A stretch of DNA of 64,000 bases, taken from UBA4644 sp964646225. GTDB taxonomy: Bacteria; Bacillota; Clostridia; Oscillospirales; Butyricicoccaceae. Under the pieces are notes generated by a model that was not told where the DNA came from, ran no database searches, and saw nothing but the letters and a program-made list of their open reading frames with translations. This document shows, piece after piece, positions 47,116-56,302 of this stretch. Every line of letters starts with the position of its first letter. The stretch's first letter is position 1. The translations under genes and the position numbers were made by a program. The stretch covers positions 25,927-89,926 of the forward strand of contig CAZYAD010000001.1 in assembly GCA_964646225.1 (NCBI GenBank). The letters are read 5' to 3'.

Positions 47116-47316
47116 ATGGACAAGACCGCGCTTTCGCTGCTGGTGATCGGCGGGCTCAACTGGGGACTGATGGGGCTGTTCCGGTTCGATCTGGTGGCAT
47201 GGATCTTTGGCTCGCAGGCGGCGCTGGGCAGCCGCATCGTTTATGGGCTGGTGGGGCTTTGTGCTCTGTGGTGCATCACGCTGCTGTTCCGGCGCATCGA
47301 GCCCCGGCGGCCGTAA
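47116..47316 (+). CDS. DUF378 family small membrane protein
   Basis: 66 aa with two transmembrane helices. The family signature LLVIGGLNWGLMGLFRFDLV is followed by IVYGLVGLCALWCI. Function unknown. GGGAGGTGG lies upstream of the ATG. Single gene, divergent from the PHP gene and closed by a strong terminator. Confidence 0.88.
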   Translation: MDKTALSLLVIGGLNWGLMGLFRFDLVAWIFGSQAALGSRIVYGLVGLCALWCITLLFRRIEPRRP

Positions 47317-47388
47317 GGGGCAGACGGGCAATGGCGGGGACGGCGCTGACGAAGGATGCGGACCCGGCCCGCCGGCTGCCAGACAGAC

Positions 47389-47426
47389 AAAGACGCCTCC
47401 GTACCAAGCGGTACGGAGGCGTCTTT
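47389..47426. terminator. Bidirectional terminator between the DUF378 and PrsA-like genes
   Basis: AAAGACGCCTCCGTACC, loop AAGC, GGTACGGAGGCGTCTTT (17-bp perfect stem). Confidence 0.85.
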
Positions 47427-47434
47427 AGGTGCGG

Positions 47435-48421
47435 TCACTTGATATAGTCCCGCAGGTTGTTCAGGGTGATCTCCTCCACCAGAGGCTGGAGGGTGACGGT
47501 ATATTCCAGCTTCCAGCCGTCCAGCATTTCGGCAAACTGCTGATCCAGCGCGGCCTGATAGATGTCCGACTGGTTTTCATCATAATAGCCGGCGGGAATG
47601 GGGCAGCGCTTGAGGATATAATAGCCGTCAGAGCAGGTGAGGAGCCCGCTGACCTCCCCCTCCGCCAGGTCGAACAGGGTGGAAAGGGACTCGGTGCTGG
47701 CGGCCTCCTGCTGGCTGATGGGGATGCCTGTCGCAGTCATGAAGGGATCCTCGCTGTACTGCGCCATCAGGGCGTCAAAGTCGGCGCCCTCCGCCTGGGC
47801 CTGGGTCACAAGACTTTCCGCCAGCTGGGTCTGGATATCCCGCAGATCCTGATCCAGCGGCTGGCCATCGGCGTCCAGCAGAGACAGATAGATGTACTTT
47901 GCAGTGGCATAGTGCCCGGCAAAGTACTGCCGCAGCTTCTCATCGGTGAACTGCGCCTGATTTTCCTGGGTCATGCAGGTGTACAGAATGTCGTAATAAT
48001 AGGCGTTGGCCTGGAACTTGTCATAGCCGCGGTCGGTGAGATTGGTCTGCTTCAGATATTCCAGATAGGCGGCGGTGCCGCCCAGCGACTCCACCAGCCG
48101 GTCCTTGTTGCGCTGCAGAGTGGTCTTCTGGGCCTCGGAAAGCTCCAGCCCCAGTTCCTGACATTTCAGACGCACCACCTCGGTGGTGACGATCTGCTCC
48201 AGCGCTGTCTCCCGCGCGGCGGCGGTGTCGGCTTCGGTATACAGCACGGTGCCGCTGGCCTCGTCGGTGTTGGTGCGGTTGTAGTAGAGGTAAAAGGCGT
48301 ACTCGGCGGCATCCACTTTACGGTCGCCCACCGACAGGGCAGTGGGGCTGGGGGAGCAGCCGGAAAGCAGCGCAAGCAGCGCCAGGGCGGAAAGGGCCAG
48401 CGCGGTGAGCTTTTTGAACAT
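47435..48421 (-). CDS. PrsA/SurA-like peptidyl-prolyl isomerase lipoprotein
   Basis: 328 aa. Signal peptide with lipobox (MFKKLTALALSALALLALLS, then GC), so the mature protein is lipid-anchored outside the membrane. A SurA-N-like helical region (about 30-170) leads to a degenerate parvulin domain (about 175-300: ATAKYIYLSL; FDALMAQYSEDP; GYYILKRC). It helps fold secreted proteins. The gene follows mfd by 38 nt; AGGAGG precedes the ATG. Confidence 0.85.
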   Translation of the reverse strand: MFKKLTALALSALALLALLSGCSPSPTALSVGDRKVDAAEYAFYLYYNRTNTDEASGTVLYTEADTAAARETALEQIVTTEVVRLKCQELGLELSEAQKTTLQRNKDRLVESLGGTAAYLEYLKQTNLTDRGYDKFQANAYYYDILYTCMTQENQAQFTDEKLRQYFAGHYATAKYIYLSLLDADGQPLDQDLRDIQTQLAESLVTQAQAEGADFDALMAQYSEDPFMTATGIPISQQEAASTESLSTLFDLAEGEVSGLLTCSDGYYILKRCPIPAGYYDENQSDIYQAALDQQFAEMLDGWKLEYTVTLQPLVEEITLNNLRDYIK

Positions 48422-48459
48422 AGAGATGCCTCCTGAATCGGGATCACGGACATAGTATA

Positions 48460-51400
48460 TCATTTTTCAGGCCCGCTGTAAAGGTCGATCAGGGCGCGGG
48501 CCTGGGCCAGCGGATCGTCGGCAGGCCGCAGCTTCAGGGTGATATAGGGCTTGTCGCCGGCCGAAAGGAAGATGCGGCCCCGGAAGGCGGGGACGGCGCA
48601 GCAGGCGGCGGCACCCTCCAGCGCCTCCGGGCGGAAGAACAGCAGCAGACTGCCGTTTTTCTGGGTGATCTCATACACCCCGGCGCGGGTGGCGTCGGCC
48701 CGCAGCAGGGCGATGTCCAGCAGCGCGCAGGCAGCCCTGGGCGGGTCGCCGAAGCGGTCGATCAGCTCATCCTGCATATCGCTGTAGTCCTCCAGCGAGG
48801 AGATCATGGCGATGCGGCGGTACAGATCCACCCGGGTGGCGGCATCGGATACATAATTCTGGGGCAGACCGGCGGAAACCAGCAGATCGGCGGTGCAGTC
48901 GGTGCGGCGGACGGGGGCTTCGCCCTTGAGCTCCGCCGTGGCCTCGGCCAGCAGCTGGAGGTACAGGTCATAGCCTACATCCATCATGTGGCCGCTCTGC
49001 TCGGCGCCCAGCACATTGCCCGCGCCCCGGATCTCCAGATCCCGCATGGCGATCTTGAAGCCGGAGCCGAACTCGGCAAATTCCCGGATGGCCGAAAGGC
49101 GCTTCTGGCTCACCTCGGTGAGCACCTTGCCCCGGCGATAGGTGAGATAGGCATAGGCATGGCGGTTGGAGCGGCCCACCCGCCCGCGAATCTGGTGCAG
49201 CTGGGCCAGACCCATGTGGTCGGCATCCTCGATGATGAGGGTGTTCACATTGGGGATGTCCACGCCGGTCTCGATGATGGTGGTACACACCAGAATGGAG
49301 ACCTCGCCGCCGTACATCCGGCTCATTACATCGCTCATCTGATCCTCGGTCATGCGGCCGTGGGCCACGGAGATGGGAACATCGGGAAAGGCGGCCTGCA
49401 GCTTCAGCGCCGTCTGGTCGATGGAATCAATGCGGTTGTGCAGGTAATACACCTGTCCGCCCCGGGCCAGCTCCCGACGGATGGCATCCCGAAGGATGGC
49501 GTCGTTGTGCTCCAGCACATAGGTCTGCACCGGCTGGCGGCCCATGGGGGCCTCCTCCAGGACGCTCATGTCCCGGATGCCCGACAGGGCCATGTTCAGG
49601 GTGCGGGGGATAGGGGTGGCCGTCAGGGTCAGCACATCGATGCCCTGGGCCATCTGCTTGATGCGCTCCTTGTGGGCGACGCCGAAGCGCTGCTCCTCGT
49701 CCACCACCAGCAGGCCCAGATCCTTGAAGCGGATGTCCTTCTGCAAAATGCGATGGGTGCCGATGAGCAGATCCACCTGTCCGTTTTTCACCTTGCGGAG
49801 GGTCTCCTCCTGCTGCTGGCGGGTGCGGAAGCGGCTCATCATGTCCACCTTGACAGGATAGCCCGAAAAACGCTCCATGGCCGAAAAATAGTGCTGCCGG
49901 GCCAGCACGGTGGTGGGCACCAGAATGGCCGCCTGCTTGCCGGAAAGCAGGCACTTCATGATGGCGCGGAAGGCTACCTCGGTTTTGCCAAAGCCCACAT
50001 CGCCGCACAGCAGCCGGTCCATGGGCACGGGGCGCTCCATATCCCGCTTGATCTCCTGGGCACAGAGCAGCTGATCCTCGGTCTCCTCGTAGGGAAAGGC
50101 CTCCTCAAAGGCGCGCTGCCAGTCGTCATCGGGGGAAAAGGCGAAGCCGGGGTTTTTCTGCCGGGCGGCATACAGCTGCAAAAGCTGCTCCGCCAGATCG
50201 GCGGCGCTTTTTTTGGCACGCTGCTTGGCCTTCTGCCACGAAACGCCTCCCAGCTTGGACAGGCGGACGCTTTCCTGCTCGGGGTTGCCGATGTACTTGC
50301 TCACCAGATCCAGTCCGGTGGCGGGGACAAAGACCGAGTCGCTGCCCGCAAAGGCGATGCGGATGTAATCCCGCCAGACCTTGTCCACCTGGATGCGCTC
50401 CACACCCACGAAGCGGCCGATGCCGTGGTGCTCATGCACCACCAGATCGCCGGGGTGCAGGTCGGAAAAGCTTTTGATGGCGTCCTTGCCGGATCTCCGT
50501 TTTTTGGTGGGCTTTTTCAGGCTCTGGCCGCTTTCACACAGAAAAACGGTTTTGAGCACGGGATATTCTGCGCCGGCCGAAAGGCTCTGGGGCAGGACAC
50601 ACACCCGGCGGGGACCGGCCTGCTCCGGGTCGTCGGTGCAGGGAATATCCTGCTCCCGCAGCAGCTGGGTCAGATTCTGAGCGCGGCTGCGGCCGGCGGT
50701 CAGCAGAAAGACGGTGTAATCCAGCCGCAGGTAGTCCTGCACATCCCGCAGCAGCGCCTCCAGCCCAACGGAGGAGGTGGACAGCTGCTTGACCTCCAGC
50801 GAAAGCACCTCCCGGGGAGAAAAGGCGTTGCCGCCCAGAAAGCTGTCCAGCTGGATGGGGGCGGAGAGTCGGGCGCGCAGCTGCCGGTCATCCAGACCGA
50901 AGCCGGCTTTGGTAGGGGCCAGCAGGCCCTCCTCCAGCAGATGGGAAAGCTCCTCGGCCTGCCGATGGGCGAAGCCCTGGGCGCATTCCAGCACGGCGGG
51001 GGTGTCGCACAGAAGGAACAGGGTGTCCTCCGGCAGATAGTCCAGCCCACAGGCCATCTGAGGATAGATCTGGGACAGGTAGCGGTCGGCGGCGGGCAGG
51101 GCGCGCAGCTGCTCCAGTGTGTCGGCGTCATGCAGGAGGGTCTCCTCCAGCTTCTGGCCGGTGGATTTCCGCCCGGCCAGCTTGCGCAGCGCGGCGCACA
51201 GACCGTCGATGCCTCCCTCTGCCAGCGTGGGAAGGGCCTCCCGCACCGGGAGAACGGAGACGGAGGGAACGGACTCGCCCCGGCGCTGAGTCATGGGGTC
51301 GAAGCGGCAGAGCGAGTCCACCTCGTCCCCCCAGAACTCTGCACGGATGGGGGCGGCGTCTCCGGCAGGAAACACATCCAGAATGCCGCCGCGCAGGGCG

Positions 51401-51918
51401 AACTGGCCAGGGCCCTCCACCTGCGAGCCCCGGGTGTAGCCTGCCAGCAGCAGCCGCTCCACCAGCTCCTCTACCCGGTAGCTGCCATCGGAGGCAAGGG
51501 TGAGCACTGAGCGCTCCAGCGCCTCGGGGGGCAGGGTGCGCAGCATCAGGGCATCAGCAGGGGCACACAAAACCCGGGCAGCGCCGGTTTGCAGCTGCCG
51601 CAGAGCCCAGAGCCGCTGCTGCTCGTATTCGTGAGAGACGCCCTCCATATTGTGGAACACCAGGTCGCGGCAGGGAAGCAGAACGGCCTCCGGCCCGCCC
51701 AGTGCCAGCAGATCGGCGGCAAAGGTTCTGGCCGCCTGCTCATCTCGCAGCAACACACACACCGGACGACGGGGCAGATCGTCCAGCAGGGCGGCGGCCA
51801 GATGGGCCCGATGGACGGGGGAGACGCCGTAAACGGCGGCAGGCAGACCCTCGCGGGCGGCACGCAGCAGCCGGGGATATTCCGGCAGGGCGCGGGGAAG
51901 GGCGAACAGCGGTTCCAT
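48460..51918 (-). CDS. mfd: Transcription-repair coupling factor Mfd
   Basis: 1152 aa. It removes RNA polymerase stalled at lesions and recruits UvrA. The UvrB-homology module lies at 1-330 and the RNAP-interaction CarD-like domain at about 470-540 (LHPGDLVVHEHHGIGRFVGV). SF2 helicase motifs include GDVGFGKTEVAFRA (motif I), VVDEEQRFG (DEEQ), TATPIPRTL and QIRGRVGRSNR. The TRCF domain is C-terminal. The start MEPLFALP follows AAGGAG. Part of the glmU-prs-pth-mfd cluster. Confidence 0.97.
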   Translation of the reverse strand: MEPLFALPRALPEYPRLLRAAREGLPAAVYGVSPVHRAHLAAALLDDLPRRPVCVLLRDEQAARTFAADLLALGGPEAVLLPCRDLVFHNMEGVSHEYEQQRLWALRQLQTGAARVLCAPADALMLRTLPPEALERSVLTLASDGSYRVEELVERLLLAGYTRGSQVEGPGQFALRGGILDVFPAGDAAPIRAEFWGDEVDSLCRFDPMTQRRGESVPSVSVLPVREALPTLAEGGIDGLCAALRKLAGRKSTGQKLEETLLHDADTLEQLRALPAADRYLSQIYPQMACGLDYLPEDTLFLLCDTPAVLECAQGFAHRQAEELSHLLEEGLLAPTKAGFGLDDRQLRARLSAPIQLDSFLGGNAFSPREVLSLEVKQLSTSSVGLEALLRDVQDYLRLDYTVFLLTAGRSRAQNLTQLLREQDIPCTDDPEQAGPRRVCVLPQSLSAGAEYPVLKTVFLCESGQSLKKPTKKRRSGKDAIKSFSDLHPGDLVVHEHHGIGRFVGVERIQVDKVWRDYIRIAFAGSDSVFVPATGLDLVSKYIGNPEQESVRLSKLGGVSWQKAKQRAKKSAADLAEQLLQLYAARQKNPGFAFSPDDDWQRAFEEAFPYEETEDQLLCAQEIKRDMERPVPMDRLLCGDVGFGKTEVAFRAIMKCLLSGKQAAILVPTTVLARQHYFSAMERFSGYPVKVDMMSRFRTRQQQEETLRKVKNGQVDLLIGTHRILQKDIRFKDLGLLVVDEEQRFGVAHKERIKQMAQGIDVLTLTATPIPRTLNMALSGIRDMSVLEEAPMGRQPVQTYVLEHNDAILRDAIRRELARGGQVYYLHNRIDSIDQTALKLQAAFPDVPISVAHGRMTEDQMSDVMSRMYGGEVSILVCTTIIETGVDIPNVNTLIIEDADHMGLAQLHQIRGRVGRSNRHAYAYLTYRRGKVLTEVSQKRLSAIREFAEFGSGFKIAMRDLEIRGAGNVLGAEQSGHMMDVGYDLYLQLLAEATAELKGEAPVRRTDCTADLLVSAGLPQNYVSDAATRVDLYRRIAMISSLEDYSDMQDELIDRFGDPPRAACALLDIALLRADATRAGVYEITQKNGSLLLFFRPEALEGAAACCAVPAFRGRIFLSAGDKPYITLKLRPADDPLAQARALIDLYSGPEK

Positions 51919-51964
51919 GGGGAACTCCTTTCTGAAAAAGCTGGTTTTTAGCAAACGGGTATTA

Positions 51965-51987
51965 CCCCGTTCCCGGCGGGAACGGGG
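51965..51987 (-). terminator. GC hairpin between the amidohydrolase gene and mfd
   Basis: CCCCGTTCC/GGAACGGGG arms with a short loop; no T-tract, so possibly only a pause or mRNA-stability element. The surrounding 227-bp gap (51919-52145) shows no gene. Confidence 0.35.
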
Positions 51988-52145
51988 TGTTGGAGGCGGA
52001 GAACCGGGGAGGCGCTGCCGGAAGCCTGCTTTTTTCGGAAGCGCGGCTTCTCAGAGCGGAGGCTGGCGGAGAGCATACGCGCTCCCTCCGTCGGCGGTGC
52101 CGGCAGCTCTCCCGTTGAGTGCGCCAAGGGCGAAAGGGGACGGGG

Positions 52146-53297
52146 TTACGCCTGATAGACGATTTTGCCGTTGACCACGGTGACAGCGGCCTCTGCCCCT
52201 ACCTGGGTCAGGGGATCGGCCGTCCAGATCACCAGATCGCCGTCCTTGCCGGGCTCCAGCGAACCGACACGGTCGCCGATGCCGGTGAGACGGGCGGGGT
52301 TGACGGTGATGGCCTTCCAGGCCTCCTCATAGGGTAGACCGGCGTTGCAGGCCAGACCGGCGCACAGGGGCAGATACTGGATGGGGATGACCGGGGCATC
52401 GGTGATGATGGCGATGTCCACCCCGGCCTCGTGCAGGATGCGGGGGGTATCAAAGCTCTTGTTGATCAGCTCGATCTTGCTCTTGCCGCCGAAGGTGGGG
52501 CCCACAAAGGCGGGATAGCCCTCCCGGGCCAGCTCGTCTGCAATGAGGGCACCATCGGTACAGTGATCCAGCGTCAGGCGGACGCCGAACTCCTTTGCAA
52601 TGCGGATGGAGGTGAGGATATCATCGTGCCGGTGGGCGTGGGCCTTCAGAGGCAGCTCGCCCCTGAGCACGGGGATCATGGATTCCAGCTTGAAGTCGAA
52701 GGGCGGGTTCTTGCCGGATTCCTTATCCTCCATGTAACGGCGGGTCCGGAACAGCAGCTCCCGCAGCAGGGCGGCAGTGCCCATGCGGGTCATGGGAGAC
52801 TTTTTGCTGCTCTGGCCGTAGCAACGCTTTGGATTTTCGCCAAAGGCACACTTCATGGCCAGCGGCTCCTTGACGATCATGCTGTCCACCCGCTTGCCCG
52901 CCAGCTTGATGGCAGCAAAGGTGCCGCCTACCACATTGGCGCTGCCCGGGCCGGTGCAGACGGTGGTGACGCCGCCCTTCAGGCCCAGAGAAAGGGCCTC
53001 ATCCATGGGATTGATGGAGTCGATGGCCCGCAGCTGCGGGGTCAGGGGCTCCACGATCTCATTATAGTCGTGGCCCTCCCAGCCCATGCCTTCGTTATCC
53101 AGACCCACATGGCAGTGGGCCTCCACGCAGCCGGGGGTCACCAGACGGCCCTGGGCATCCAGCACCCGGGCATCCGCCGGGCAGGGAATATCGGTGCCAA
53201 CGGCAACGATCTTTCCGTCATCACCGATCAGGACGCAGCCGTTTTCCAGGTCGGGGCCGGCCATGGTTTTGACGGTTCCGTTTTTAATATACAGCAT
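52146..53297 (-). CDS. Amidohydrolase family protein
   Basis: 383 aa metal-dependent TIM-barrel hydrolase. It starts MLYIKNGTVKTMAGPDLENG and shows the metal site VEAHCHVG (HxH near residue 61). Other landmarks are LKAHAHRHDDI, LDHCTDG, AIITDAPVIP and the C-terminal GSLEPGKDGDLVIWTADP. It resembles imidazolonepropionase-like or dihydroorotase-like enzymes; the substrate is unknown. It sits between pth and mfd, where B. subtilis has no such gene. AAGGAGG precedes the ATG. Confidence 0.88.
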   Translation of the reverse strand: MLYIKNGTVKTMAGPDLENGCVLIGDDGKIVAVGTDIPCPADARVLDAQGRLVTPGCVEAHCHVGLDNEGMGWEGHDYNEIVEPLTPQLRAIDSINPMDEALSLGLKGGVTTVCTGPGSANVVGGTFAAIKLAGKRVDSMIVKEPLAMKCAFGENPKRCYGQSSKKSPMTRMGTAALLRELLFRTRRYMEDKESGKNPPFDFKLESMIPVLRGELPLKAHAHRHDDILTSIRIAKEFGVRLTLDHCTDGALIADELAREGYPAFVGPTFGGKSKIELINKSFDTPRILHEAGVDIAIITDAPVIPIQYLPLCAGLACNAGLPYEEAWKAITVNPARLTGIGDRVGSLEPGKDGDLVIWTADPLTQVGAEAAVTVVNGKIVYQA

Positions 53298-53308
53298 AAG
53301 AAGCCTCC

Positions 53309-53920
53309 TTATTTCTGGGGGGTGAATTTGTTGTATTCCTGCATGGCGTGGTCGATGCCATGCTCCAGCAGATCCAGGATCAGGTCAGGGACAGCCTTGC
53401 AGGCGGCGTAGGTGTCGCTGTCCATGGGGGAGAGGACAAAGTCCGCCATATCCTCGCCATGCTCCCGGTCGGGCTTGCCAATGCCCACTTTGACCCGGGG
53501 AAAACGGTCGTTTTCCAGCAGGTAGACGATGTTGCGCATTCCATTGTGGGTACCGGCGGAGCCGTTTTTCCGGATGCGGATGCGGCCGGGGGCCAGGTCG
53601 GCGTCGTCAAAAATGACGATCAGGTTTTCCGGCGGGACGGAAAAGGCGTGCAGCATATCCCGCACGGCCTCGCCGGAAAGGTTCATGAAGGTCTGGGGCT
53701 TCATCAGGAGCACCGATTTGCCGGCGATGGTGCAGAAGCCGTAGACCGACTTGCATTTGGTCTGGGTCAGGCGGCCCGCGCCGACCCTTTCGGCCAGCAG
53801 ATCCAGAGCGATGAAGCCCACATTGTGGCGGGTGGTCTGGTACTTTCCGCCGGGATTGCCCAGCCCGCAGATAATATAGTCCACGTTCTGGGGCGCGGCG
53901 GCCTTCTTGCGTCGAAAAAT
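53309..53920 (-). CDS. pth: Peptidyl-tRNA hydrolase, probable ATT start
   Basis: 203 aa if begun at ATT. It recycles peptidyl-tRNA. Motifs are IICGLGNPGGKYQTTRHNVG with the catalytic His, LLMKPQTFMNLSG, IFDDADLAPGRIRIR and GTHNGMRNI. AAAGGAG stands 8 nt before an ATT codon (53918-53920) giving IFRRKKAAAPQN; no ATG, GTG or TTG is better placed. Alternatives are a GTG just before DYIICGLGNPG without a ribosome site, or a TTG at 53956 inside a hairpin. Part of glmU-prs-pth-mfd. Confidence 0.9.
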   Translation of the reverse strand: MFRRKKAAAPQNVDYIICGLGNPGGKYQTTRHNVGFIALDLLAERVGAGRLTQTKCKSVYGFCTIAGKSVLLMKPQTFMNLSGEAVRDMLHAFSVPPENLIVIFDDADLAPGRIRIRKNGSAGTHNGMRNIVYLLENDRFPRVKVGIGKPDREHGEDMADFVLSPMDSDTYAACKAVPDLILDLLEHGIDHAMQEYNKFTPQK

Positions 53921-53940
53921 GGGTAAAACTCCTTTGCAGA

Positions 53941-53971
53941 GGGGCCGCGCACCCAAAGCGGCGGCGGCCCC
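53941..53971 (-). terminator. Weak hairpin between prs and pth
   Basis: GGGGCCGC/GCGGCCCC with a 15-nt loop and no U-tract; possibly an RNA-processing or attenuation site. Confidence 0.3.
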
Positions 53972-53986
53972 GTAATGATGAAATGC

Positions 53987-54952
53987 TCAGTTGAACAGGT
54001 CAGAGATGGCGTGCTCGTCGTAGATGCGGTGGATGGCCTCGGCAAACAGGTCGGCCACGGTGAGCACCTGGATCTTGTCCACAGCCTTTTCGCCCTCTAC
54101 GGGGATAGTGTCCAGCAGCACCAGCTTGTCGATAACGCTGCCTTCCAGCCGCTCAATGGCCGGGCCGGACAGCACGCCGTGGGTGGCACAGGCGGTGACG
54201 CTTTTGGCACCGCCGCGCTCCATCAGGGCCTTGGCACCGTTGCACAGGGTGCCGGCGGTGTCCACCATGTCGTCCACCAGGATGACATGCTTATCCTTCA
54301 CATCGCCGATGATGTTCATGACCTCGGACACATTGGGCTTGGGACGGCGCTTGTCCACGATGGCCATGGGCAGATCCAGCTTGTCGGTGAACTTGCGGGC
54401 GCGGGTGACAGAGCCCAGGTCGGGGGAGACCACCACATAGTCGGGATGGTTGGCACCGATCTTGTCAAAGAAGTGCTGAGTCAGGATGGCAGTGCCCAGC
54501 AGGTTGTCCACCGGGATGTTGAAGAAGCCCTGGATCTGATTGGCGTGCAGGTCCATGGTCAGCACCCGGTCGGCACCGGCGGCCTCCAGCATCTCGGCGC
54601 ACAGCTTGGCGGAGATGGGGTCCCGGGGACGGGCCTTGCGGTCCTGGCGGGCATAGCCGAAATAGGGCATGACGGCGGTGATGCGGCTGGCAGAGGCCCG
54701 GCGGCAGGCGTCGATCATGATGAGCAGCTCCATGAAGTTGTCATTCACCGGGCAGCAGGTGGACTGGATCAGGAACACATCGCAGCCGCGGACGGTCTCG
54801 CCAAAGTTGACCGAGATCTCGCCGTCGGCGAACTTTTTGCAGGTGACATCGCCCAGCGTCAGGCCCATGGCGTCAGCGATGCGCTTGGCCAGAGCGGGAT
54901 TGGAATTGCCGGCGAACAGCTTCAGCTGTCCGTGAGGACCGTGGATATACAT
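53987..54952 (-). CDS. prs: Ribose-phosphate pyrophosphokinase
   Basis: 321 aa. It makes PRPP from ribose-5-phosphate and ATP for nucleotides, His and Trp. Motifs are FADGEISVNFGETVRGCDVF, MPYFGYARQDRKARPRDPIS (flexible loop), DLHANQIQGFF and the PRPP loop VILVDDMVDTAGTLCNGA. The start MYIHGPHG follows a GGGGGT ribosome site. Second gene of the cluster, after the glmU-like gene. Confidence 0.96.
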   Translation of the reverse strand: MYIHGPHGQLKLFAGNSNPALAKRIADAMGLTLGDVTCKKFADGEISVNFGETVRGCDVFLIQSTCCPVNDNFMELLIMIDACRRASASRITAVMPYFGYARQDRKARPRDPISAKLCAEMLEAAGADRVLTMDLHANQIQGFFNIPVDNLLGTAILTQHFFDKIGANHPDYVVVSPDLGSVTRARKFTDKLDLPMAIVDKRRPKPNVSEVMNIIGDVKDKHVILVDDMVDTAGTLCNGAKALMERGGAKSVTACATHGVLSGPAIERLEGSVIDKLVLLDTIPVEGEKAVDKIQVLTVADLFAEAIHRIYDEHAISDLFN

Positions 54953-55022
54953 ATGGATTACCCCCTGAAAATATTTATCTCTTTTATAAATAAAAGGCAC
55001 AACGAAATCGCGGAAGGGCGGC

Positions 55023-56120
55023 TTACAGCTTGCCGTCCTCCCGGCGCTTTTTGGCCCACAGCGGCTTGACCACCGCGCGGGCCCGGGCCACCACCAGCGC
55101 GTCCTCCGGAACTTCCTCGGTGATGGTGCCTCCGGCGGCCAGATAAGCCCCCCTGCCCACCTTAACGGGCGAGACCAGATTGACATTGCAGCCGATGAAG
55201 GCATGATCCTCCACCGTGGTGCGGTATTTCTTCTTGCCGTCGTAATTGACCGTGACTACGCCGCAGCCCACATTGATGCCCTTGCCAAAGTCGCTGTCGC
55301 CGATATAGGTCAAATGCGAGACCTTGGTGCCATCACCGATGCGGGAGTTTTTCAACTCCACAAAATCGCCGATGCGGGTCTTCTCACCAATGACGCAGCC
55401 GGGGCGGATATAGGCAAAGGGGCCTACGGTGGTGTCTGCCCCGACGGAGCTTTCCACCACCTGAGAGGCGTTGACCGTGACACGCTCCCCGATGTGGGCG
55501 CTTTTCAGCCAGGTGTTGGGGCCGATGACCGCGCCGGCGGCCACCGTGCTTTCCCCGTGGATCATGCAGCCGGGCAGCAGGGTGCAGCCCGGGGCCAGCA
55601 CGGCCCGGGGATCGATGAAGGTGGTGTTGGGATCCACCAGCGTGACGCCCTTTTTCATCCAGTCCAGGTTGATGCGGCGGCGCAGCTGCTCCTGAACGGC
55701 ATAGGCGCTTTCGGCATCCGAGACCACCAGCCCCTCGGCAGGGCCTGCCTGCACCTGGGCCAGCTCGCCGGGCAGACGGGAAAGGTCACAGCCCCGCAGG
55801 GCCGCTGCCTGACCGAAGACCGCCAGCGGCTGCCGCCCGGCCACCAGACAGGCGGGCTCGGGCTGCTTTGCCAGACGGGTCAGTGCGTCGGCGCTGAGTG
55901 CGGCGGCAGGGGCCAGCAGCAGCAGGGCACAGCCATCCCCCACCCGGGCCCAGAAATCCTCCGGAGAGGACACGGCGCCGCCGCTTTCCTCTCCGCAGAG
56001 GAAGAGCCGGCCGCCGGCGGCCTGTACCGCCAGGGCAAGATGATCAAACACGGTGCAGGAGAGAAGCTCCCGCTGATAATCGGCGGCGTTTCCCAACGCC
56101 AGCCCGTAAAAGGAAACCAC
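55023..56120 (-). CDS. GlmU-like acetyltransferase with reduced N-terminal domain
   Basis: 365 aa against about 455 for GlmU. Residues about 160-365 are a left-handed beta-helix with the acetyltransferase core: VPFAY-like VGPFAYIRPG, the catalytic His in KVSHLTYIGDS, and VGCGVVTVNYDGKKKYRT. The first about 145 residues have no GxGTxM...PK uridylyltransferase signature and are too short for that domain. It should acetylate GlcN-1-P but not make UDP-GlcNAc. An ATG lies only 2 nt after GGAG; the GTG 8 nt after it (56120) was chosen. Confidence 0.85.
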   Translation of the reverse strand: MVSFYGLALGNAADYQRELLSCTVFDHLALAVQAAGGRLFLCGEESGGAVSSPEDFWARVGDGCALLLLAPAAALSADALTRLAKQPEPACLVAGRQPLAVFGQAAALRGCDLSRLPGELAQVQAGPAEGLVVSDAESAYAVQEQLRRRINLDWMKKGVTLVDPNTTFIDPRAVLAPGCTLLPGCMIHGESTVAAGAVIGPNTWLKSAHIGERVTVNASQVVESSVGADTTVGPFAYIRPGCVIGEKTRIGDFVELKNSRIGDGTKVSHLTYIGDSDFGKGINVGCGVVTVNYDGKKKYRTTVEDHAFIGCNVNLVSPVKVGRGAYLAAGGTITEEVPEDALVVARARAVVKPLWAKKRREDGKL

Positions 56121-56229
56121 AGACATCGCTCCTTTCGAAACAGACGAACCAAAGGACGCGGAACAACGGACTCCGCGCCTGTCATTCCCAGTATAACAGG
56201 TATGGAAGAAAATTTCCATCCTTTTTTGC

Positions 56230-56258
56230 TTTACGGACGAAGGCTTTTTTGTTATAAT
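56230..56258 (+). promoter_or_regulatory. Sigma-A promoter for the DnaD-like gene
   Basis: TTTACG (56230-56235), 17-nt spacer, TATAAT (56253-56258). Confidence 0.65.
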
Positions 56259-56302
56259 TTGTTGGCAAACGATAAAGCTGTGCGAAAGGAGGGGGCGATT
56301 CC

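Noticed and set aside
48988..51510. 840-codon plus-strand open frame opposite mfd
   Set aside because: Antisense shadow; Mfd motifs are continuous on the minus strand.
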